A stretch of DNA of 64,000 nucleotides from Anaerocolumna jejuensis DSM 15929 (GTDB lineage Bacteria; Bacillota; Clostridia; Lachnospirales; Lachnospiraceae). The stretch lies in the NCBI RefSeq assembly GCF_900142215.1, contig NZ_FRAC01000007.1:546412-610411 (forward strand). The letters run 5' to 3'. Made by a program: the position numbers and the translations under genes. The number at the start of each line of letters is the position of its first letter. The first letter of the stretch is position 1. The notes below the pieces were generated by a model, which saw only the letters and a program-made list of their open reading frames with translations, did not search any database and was not told the origin of the DNA. Positions 58,775-64,000 of the stretch are shown here, in pieces.

Positions 58775-59380
58775 ATGTTGGATAGTATAACGGAAAATAC
58801 GAATCAGGCAATAATCATACTTCATGAGATATATGGAATTAATGAATTTATAAAAGCTCAATGCCAAAAGTTTATAGAGGCAGGCTACGATGTCTTTTGT
58901 CCAAATATGATTAATAAACCTGCGTTTTCGTATAAGGAAGCCATAGAAGCATATGATTTTTTTATTAAGAATATAGGATTTGAGAGATATCAAGAAGTAA
59001 GTGCTTTAGTCAATCAATTAAAAAATAAATATGATGATGTATTTATTATTGGCTTTAGTGCAGGAGCAACTATTGCCTGGAGATGCTGTGAAAATTCATT
59101 GTGCAGTGGTATAGTAGCCTGCTATGGTTCACGTATAAGGGATTACATGGATCTAAATCCTGCCTGTCCAACGCTGCTATTGTTTGCAAAGGAAGATTCT
59201 TTTGATGTGCATGCGGTTGCCGGTCAGCTTCGGGATAAACAAGATTTATCAATCATTGAAGTAGACGCCAGACATGGTTTTCTGGACTGCTATTCTAAAT
59301 ATTATGATATCCGGAAGTCTAAATTCGCTGAAGAGTCTATTGAATGCTTTATCAGGAGATGCAGGCAAAATAAAAAGTAG
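58775..59380 (+). CDS. Dienelactone-hydrolase-like alpha/beta hydrolase
   Basis: This 201-residue protein has AIIILHEIYGINEFIKAQCQKFIEAGYDVFCPNM at its N-terminus, typical of the dienelactone hydrolase family. The nucleophile is Ser95 in IIGFSAGATIAWRC (a Ser in place of the usual Cys of true dienelactone hydrolases). Asp141 (or Asp144) in FAKEDSFD and His167 in ARHGFLD complete the triad. GGAG precedes the ATG. It follows the 45-residue membrane gene. Substrate unknown. Confidence 0.87.
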   Translation: MLDSITENTNQAIIILHEIYGINEFIKAQCQKFIEAGYDVFCPNMINKPAFSYKEAIEAYDFFIKNIGFERYQEVSALVNQLKNKYDDVFIIGFSAGATIAWRCCENSLCSGIVACYGSRIRDYMDLNPACPTLLLFAKEDSFDVHAVAGQLRDKQDLSIIEVDARHGFLDCYSKYYDIRKSKFAEESIECFIRRCRQNKK

Positions 59381-59574
59381 AATCATTATAAAAAATTATT
59401 ACAGAAGATATTTTTATCACCTTGACAAGGGGATGAGCGGATTATAGAGGAAAATCTCCGGATGTAGCAGAAGGTATTATTTAACATTCGGATAGAGGAG
59501 TTGAACCAGGAACGTGTATTAGTGTATTAAATGAAGAATAGTAGAAAAGTGTTAAAACCTTACATTATAAAATA

Positions 59575-59701
59575 AAAAGTCACCTTACTTTAATAGCTGA
59601 ACTGCCCCTATCAAGTAGACCGGCAAAAAATAATTTAGGTTATTTTTTTGCCGGTCTATTACAAAGGGAGCATATCAAAGCTGCATTAGTAAGGTGCTTT
59701 T
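59575..59701. repeat. Long snap-back hairpin element G
   Basis: AAAAGTCACCTTACT pairs with AGTAAGGTGCTTTT, and an inner perfect stem pairs GACCGGCAAAAAATAA with TTATTTTTTTGCCGGTC. The segments between contain weaker pairing. It lies in the 419-bp gap between the convergent hydrolase and AraC genes. Confidence 0.75.
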
Positions 59702-59799
59702 CTCGTTATAAGCAAGAGCCTTAATTTTATCTTCTACGAAAATCTCCTATGAAAGAATCACAAAGGGTATTACACATACTTAAAAAAGTAACAGGTGTG

Positions 59800-60732
59800 T
59801 TACAGTGTAAAGAAATTCTTAGATGAGTCATCATCTAAAGAAACGATTTCGTAATGATCTTTCGAAAAAATCATATTCCTGCACCATTCTGTAGGAGAAG
59901 AGCCAAGAAGGGAATGAAATTGCCGGTTAAAACTTGAGAGGGTTGTAAAACCAACATCTTTTGCTATCTGATTCAGTGGCTTTTCATTTCTATAGATTTC
60001 ATAACAGGAAGTGCGGATACGATAATGATTTATATAGTCTAAAGGGCTGATATGCATGACCTCTAAAAACTTTCTGCGAAAATGAGGCTCACTTAAGTGG
60101 CACAATGCTGCGATTTTCCCAATCTGCAGCTTTTGGGCGTAATGCTTATGAATATAAAGGAGTGCAGAATGTATCTGCAGATTAGTACTATGTTCTGACA
60201 ATTGCTCAGGGATATGGCGGTACAATACTGTAAGCAGTGTGAGAAATAGCCCTCTCAGAGCATCCTGGTAATTGGGCCCTTTTTCATGAAATTCCGCAAA
60301 CATCCTGCATGTAAGAAAGTGTAAATAAGGTTCTTCTCTGTGAGGAAAGGCTTTGGAGAGATAAGGAGAACATATAAGGAGACTTTCCGGCTTCCCTCCA
60401 GGAAAATTTTTTTCAAATAGCAAAGATGGGTTCAGGTAAATATATTCCCACTTACTCGTTTGATTAAGTGAACTTTTTGAAATATGAGCTATATTTTCTG
60501 AAATAAAGCAAATATCACCTGCATGAAATTCATATTCTATGTTTTCTATGTGAAGGGTACCACTTCCGCTGAGACAATGACCAATCTCAATACAATTGTG
60601 AAAATGAAGATATTCCAAAGGGGTATCAGGCAGCACCCAGCTGTCACCTAAAAATGCTATGGAGGGGAAAGAAAGAGGTAAATTATAATGTCGATAATGA
60701 TAGCTTTTTTTAAAAGATGATTGATTTTGCAC
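59800..60732 (-). CDS. AraC-family transcriptional regulator with cupin sensor
   Basis: This 310-residue regulator has an N-terminal cupin (about 25-110; HFHNCIEIGHCLSGSGTLHIENIEYEFHAGDICFISENIAH) and a C-terminal double helix-turn-helix (about 195-295; LQIGKIAALCHLSEPHFRRKFLEVMHISPLDYINHYRIRTSCYEI and NQIAKDVGFTTLSSFNRQFHSLLGSSPTEW). Such regulators usually sense sugars and activate adjacent catabolic genes. It is divergent from the M20 peptidase cluster and likely controls it. Confidence 0.92.
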   Translation of the reverse strand: MQNQSSFKKSYHYRHYNLPLSFPSIAFLGDSWVLPDTPLEYLHFHNCIEIGHCLSGSGTLHIENIEYEFHAGDICFISENIAHISKSSLNQTSKWEYIYLNPSLLFEKNFPGGKPESLLICSPYLSKAFPHREEPYLHFLTCRMFAEFHEKGPNYQDALRGLFLTLLTVLYRHIPEQLSEHSTNLQIHSALLYIHKHYAQKLQIGKIAALCHLSEPHFRRKFLEVMHISPLDYINHYRIRTSCYEIYRNEKPLNQIAKDVGFTTLSSFNRQFHSLLGSSPTEWCRNMIFSKDHYEIVSLDDDSSKNFFTL

Positions 60733-60866
60733 AGTTGGGACTCCTTTCTACAATGATTTTAATTTTGGAAATGTCTATAATAAGCGTATGAATTTGATTA
60801 TTAAGCTTATCTATCTTGTTAAATAAGTCTGCTGTTCAGGAGACAGAAAGGGTATGGTTGGTTCAC

Positions 60867-62321
60867 ATGCAGGATACGAATCAAATAAGGGAATGGGTGT
60901 ACTCGAAACGTAAGAATATTATAAGGGATATTGGCCGTATTGTAAATATATGCAGTGTATCTGATATAGAGGAATTGCAAGAAATGCAAAGTCCCTTCGG
61001 AGAAGGATGCCGATTTGTACTGGATGAGATGCTTGCAATAGGAAAAGATCTTGGGTTTCAAACGGAAAATTATAACTATTATTGCGGACGAATTTATTAT
61101 GAGAAAAGAAAATCTATTGAAAACAGCATTACCATATGGGGACACCTTGATGTGGTACCAGCAGGCGATGATTGGGAGTATGAACCCTATGAGATGACAG
61201 TAGAAGGTGACTACCTGATTGGACGTGGAGTCCAGGATAACAAAGGTCCAACAATAGGTGCTCTGTATGCATTACTTTATCTGAAGGAAGCTGGTATTCC
61301 AATGAATACTCCGGTAAGCCTGATGGTGGGATGCAGTGAAGAAACAGGAATGCAGGATATTGATTATTACATAAAAAATTATAAACAGCCCGCCTTCTCT
61401 ATTGTAGCTGACTGTGGCTTTCCGGTTTGCTATGGTGAAAACGGCATTATAAATATTGAGCTGCAAACCAGGTTGGGAAATAAAGATATTCTGGCATTTC
61501 ATGCGGGAAGCACCAGTAACTCAATCCCTGAGACTGCGACAATAATATTAAAAAAGAGCTGTATTACTGCTCAGAAAAAGGAACATCTGAAAGCGAGCAA
61601 GTTACTTCTTATTGAAGAAGAAAGGAATCAGATTAAACTTACGGCAAAAGGGAAATCAGCTCACGTCTGTATGGTTCATGACAGTAAAAATGCAATTGGG
61701 ATTTTAGTTAAGGAACTTTTAAGGTTGGATTTATTACCAGAGGAAGAAAAGGCCTTAAAGGGAGTGGAATTGTTAAGCAAAGATGCTTATGGGATAGCGG
61801 CAAATCTCTGGGACAGAAATTACAGCCTTGGCCAGTTGACGGGCGGAGCGACAATGATACGCTATGAAAATTCAGTACTGACAGTTAGTGTGGATTACCG
61901 TTATCCAATCTTAACGAATGGAATTATATCGGATGGAAAAGAGTTATTGGATAGTTTAAAAGTGCTTTCAAGAGAAGCTGGGTTTACCTGTATCGTAAGA
62001 AAGCATCTTCCTCCTTCTTATATACCGGCAAATAAACCTCTAATACAGGAGTTAACCAAGGTATATCAAGAGGTGAGCGGCTTGGCTAATCCACCGTATA
62101 CAATGGGAGGAACTACCTATACAAGAAAACTAAAGAATGCAATTGGATATGGGATGGCACTACCTGATAAGCAAATTCTAAGAAGAAAACAGGGGCATGG
62201 AGATTTTCATCAGCCGGATGAATCCCTTCATATTGGTGAGCTTATGGAAGGCATCGTCATTTATATAAAAGCGTTACTTAAGCTAAATGACTTAGAAATA
62301 AGTGATTTACTTCTTAACTAA
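60867..62321 (+). CDS. M20-family metallopeptidase (Sapep/PepV-like)
   Basis: This protein of about 484 residues is a zinc aminoacylase/dipeptidase-type enzyme. The metal and catalytic residues are seen in ITIWGHLDVVPAGDDWEYEPYEMTVEGDYLIGRGVQDNKGPTIGAL and GCSEETGMQDIDYY, with a lid region and a C-terminal YGMALPDKQILRRKQGHGDFHQPDESLHIGEL. The substrate is probably a dipeptide or N-acyl compound. The start is uncertain: ATG 60867 has AAAGGG rather far upstream, TTG 60858 would suit that site better, and an in-frame TTG lies at 60816. It leads an AraC-controlled cluster with a uroporphyrinogen-decarboxylase-like and an aldo-keto reductase gene. Confidence 0.88.
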   Translation: MQDTNQIREWVYSKRKNIIRDIGRIVNICSVSDIEELQEMQSPFGEGCRFVLDEMLAIGKDLGFQTENYNYYCGRIYYEKRKSIENSITIWGHLDVVPAGDDWEYEPYEMTVEGDYLIGRGVQDNKGPTIGALYALLYLKEAGIPMNTPVSLMVGCSEETGMQDIDYYIKNYKQPAFSIVADCGFPVCYGENGIINIELQTRLGNKDILAFHAGSTSNSIPETATIILKKSCITAQKKEHLKASKLLLIEEERNQIKLTAKGKSAHVCMVHDSKNAIGILVKELLRLDLLPEEEKALKGVELLSKDAYGIAANLWDRNYSLGQLTGGATMIRYENSVLTVSVDYRYPILTNGIISDGKELLDSLKVLSREAGFTCIVRKHLPPSYIPANKPLIQELTKVYQEVSGLANPPYTMGGTTYTRKLKNAIGYGMALPDKQILRRKQGHGDFHQPDESLHIGELMEGIVIYIKALLKLNDLEISDLLLN

Positions 62322-62387
62322 AAACAAAGAGATATCTGATGGGATATGGATTCCCCAAATCCAAATAAAAATAAAGGTGATAAGGAT

Positions 62388-63347
62388 ATGACGAAGAAAG
62401 AGCGAGTTTTACGAAGTTTAAACAATAAGAAAGTTGATAAGGTACCAGTGGGATTCTGGTTCCATTTTCCGGAAGATATGGATTTAAAAAAGGAGTGCGT
62501 AGATGCAACAATAAGGTTTTATAAGGATAGCGATGTTGATTTTATCAAAATTATGTGTGACGGTTATTTTGATTATCCCAATGAAATAATACCAAAGATA
62601 AAAAAGCCGGAGGATTGGTTTTTAATGAAACCCCTGGGAGAAAATCATCCGTTTATAGAGGAACAGGTGAAGCGTGCGAAGGAAATTGTAGAGAAATTGA
62701 ATGGGGAATGCTGTGTTTTCTATAATGTATTTTGTCCGATGACGTCCTTCCGTTTTGGTACCTCAGATGAATTATTAATGGACCATTTAAGAAAGAATCC
62801 GGAGGCGGTTATGTATGCCTTTGATGTGATTGCAAAAGATGCTGATGCCTTATGCAGGAGATTAATCAAGGAGGCAGGGTGCGACGGCGTTTATTACTGT
62901 GTTCAGAATGCGGAGGAATACCGTTTTACAGTAGAAGAATACAACAGATATGTAAGACCAAGCGACCTTTATGTTTTAGAACATGCAAATGAATATAGCG
63001 AAAATAATATCCTTCACTGTTGTGGTTGGGCAGGTGACAAAAACAGAATTGAAGTATGGAGGGATTATCCTGCAAAGGCAATTAACTGGGCTGTATACAT
63101 AGAAGAGATGACATTGAATGCAGGCAAGGAATTTTTTCATGGCAGATGTGTATTAGGTGGATTTGATAACAGACCAACCGGAATTTTATATGCCGGAACA
63201 AAAGATGAAATTGAAGAATTTACGGAACAGTTGGTGAAGGAAAGCGGAACAAAGGGTGTAATGATTGGCGCTGACTGCAGCCTGCCTAGAGATATTGATA
63301 AAAATCATATCAAATGGGTTGTAGAGAAACTAAAATCCCTGATATAG
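62388..63347 (+). CDS. Uroporphyrinogen decarboxylase (URO-D) family protein, methyltransferase-like
   Basis: This protein of about 319 residues begins MTKKERVLRSLNNKKVDKVPVGFWFHFPEDM, typical of the URO-D/MtaA superfamily. A His-x-Cys pair in NNILHCCGWAGDKN and a later Cys in GRCVLGGFDN could form the zinc/thiol site seen in MtaA-type methyltransferases. No heme synthesis or corrinoid-protein gene is nearby, so true heme synthesis is unlikely. The start at 62388 has AGGTGATAAGG upstream; an in-frame start at 62346 is rejected. It lies between the M20 peptidase and an aldo-keto reductase and probably serves a catabolic pathway; substrate unknown. Confidence 0.8.
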   Translation: MTKKERVLRSLNNKKVDKVPVGFWFHFPEDMDLKKECVDATIRFYKDSDVDFIKIMCDGYFDYPNEIIPKIKKPEDWFLMKPLGENHPFIEEQVKRAKEIVEKLNGECCVFYNVFCPMTSFRFGTSDELLMDHLRKNPEAVMYAFDVIAKDADALCRRLIKEAGCDGVYYCVQNAEEYRFTVEEYNRYVRPSDLYVLEHANEYSENNILHCCGWAGDKNRIEVWRDYPAKAINWAVYIEEMTLNAGKEFFHGRCVLGGFDNRPTGILYAGTKDEIEEFTEQLVKESGTKGVMIGADCSLPRDIDKNHIKWVVEKLKSLI

Positions 63348-63397
63348 CTGATATCAAAAATAACACTTTACCCATTAATAAGGAGGAATTGAAAACT

Positions 63398-64000
63398 ATG
63401 ATATATTCTGCAAAGGAGAACAGATACCAAACAATGGAATATCGCCGTTGCGGTAAAAGCGGATTGATGCTGCCGGTTATGTCTCTTGGCCTATGGCACA
63501 ATTTTGGTGGTGAAAGCAGTTTTGAGAATGCAAGAGAGATAATTCTAGGAAGCTTTGATCTGGGAATTACACATTTTGATTTGGCAAATAATTATGGGCC
63601 TCCTGCCGGCAGTGCAGAGGAAACTTTCGGTAGGATTCTCAGCAAGGATTTAAAAGCGTACCGGGATGAGATCCTTGTTACTACAAAGGCAGGCTATGGT
63701 ATGTGGGAAGGCCCCTATGGAGATGGCGGTTCCAGGAAATATTTGGTCTCATCTCTGGACCAGAGTCTGAAGAGAATGAAACTTGATTATGTTGATATCT
63801 TTTATCACCATAGACCGGACCCTGAAACGCCATTAGAAGAAACCATGGAGGCACTGGCGCTTCTTGTTCAACAGGGGAAGGCCTTATATATCGGCTTATC
63901 GAATTACAGCAATGAGCTATTAAAAGAGGCTTCGGTTATTCTAAAAGACCTGGGTGTAAGATGTCTGATACATCAGCATAACTATTCTATGTTGAATCAG
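63398..64000 (+). CDS. Aldo/keto reductase (YghZ-like), 3' end beyond window
   Basis: The visible 201 codons encode the N-terminal part of an NADPH-dependent aldo/keto reductase: MEYRRCGKSGLMLPVMSLGLWHNFGGE, FDLGITHFDLANNYGPPAGSAEETFGRIL (Asp and Tyr of the catalytic tetrad), TTKAGYGMW (Lys), and DYVDIFYHHRPDPETPLEETMEAL (His). The YGPPAGSAEE and MWEGPYG features are those of the YghZ/L-glyceraldehyde-3-phosphate reductase group. AAGGAGG lies eleven bases before the ATG. The gene is cut by the window end. It is the third gene of the AraC-controlled cluster. Confidence 0.9.
   Translation, partial: MIYSAKENRYQTMEYRRCGKSGLMLPVMSLGLWHNFGGESSFENAREIILGSFDLGITHFDLANNYGPPAGSAEETFGRILSKDLKAYRDEILVTTKAGYGMWEGPYGDGGSRKYLVSSLDQSLKRMKLDYVDIFYHHRPDPETPLEETMEALALLVQQGKALYIGLSNYSNELLKEASVILKDLGVRCLIHQHNYSMLNQ

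Noticed and set aside
59788..59803. GTAAC-n6-GTTAC inverted repeat at the AraC stop codon
   Set aside because: It overlaps the 3' end of the gene rather than a promoter, so an operator role is unlikely.

Overview
The window reads as a chromosomal segment of an anaerobic, spore-forming Clostridia of the Lachnospiraceae type. The evidence is ferredoxin-dependent 2-oxoacid oxidoreductases (nifJ and korAB), rubrerythrin, a Re-type citrate synthase, BclA/BclB-like collagen proteins of the kind found on spore surfaces, the small clostridial families DUF3787 and DUF3793, strong AGGAGG ribosome binding sites, and an AT-rich genome with many TTGACA/TATAAT promoters. No rRNA, tRNA, CRISPR array, prophage or intact insertion sequence was seen.

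Layout. 1-4.3 kb: a polyamine ABC operon (potABCD, minus strand) led by an XRE-cupin regulator. 4.7-6.4 kb: aroC-bioY. 6.7-8.1 kb: two small unusual proteins and an isochorismatase-like hydrolase. 8.2-11.5 kb: Fur-box-preceded korAB, then rubrerythrin. 11.5-13.9 kb: subtilisin-like protease, a long hairpin repeat, Hsp20. 13.9-19.8 kb: a chemoreceptor and two collagen-like proteins. 20-22.3 kb: msrA, a Fur-controlled DUF3793 gene, tcdA. 22.6-29.5 kb: a large GGDEF-EAL protein, DUF3787 and nifJ. 29.8-32.2 kb: methionine ABC transporter metNIQ. 32.4-38.1 kb: a Cache chemoreceptor, asnB and an H-NOX (heme O2/NO sensor) chemoreceptor. 38.7-43.5 kb: carbamate kinase, then Re-citrate synthase, isocitrate dehydrogenase and a GntR regulator. 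44-46.3 kb: a DUF4026/DUF2314 protein and an unknown gene. 46.4-53.8 kb: ABC-F ATPase and the rex-hyp-acpS-nnr-alr-ndoA housekeeping run. 54-57.2 kb: a methyltransferase and a BlaI/BlaR1-type pair whose sensor half is an NlpC/P60 cell-wall hydrolase. 57.5-59.4 kb: orphan Imm22 immunity protein, small membrane proteins and a hydrolase. 59.8-64 kb: an AraC-controlled M20 peptidase / URO-D-like / aldo-keto reductase cluster cut by the window end.

How the genes connect. Several loci deal with oxygen and iron: rubrerythrin, MsrA, H-NOX chemoreceptor, Rex, and two Fur-box promoters. Central carbon and nitrogen flow is covered by nifJ, Re-citrate synthase to isocitrate dehydrogenase (2-oxoglutarate), korAB, asnB and carbamate kinase. 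Three chemoreceptors and a c-di-GMP protein point to a motile, sensing cell.

The most notable non-coding structure is a family of long intergenic snap-back hairpins. One of about 230-265 bp occurs three times (12.9, 38.2 and 54.9 kb). In the most diverged copy, all seven substitutions in the 31-bp 5' outer arm are matched by compensating changes in the opposite arm. Other long hairpins lie at 22.3, 43.7, 46.3 and 59.6 kb. The strongest candidates for undescribed biology are this hairpin family, the BlaR1-NlpC/P60 fusion with its two-operator promoter, the Tyr140-type H-NOX chemoreceptor, and the Fur-controlled DUF3793 gene.
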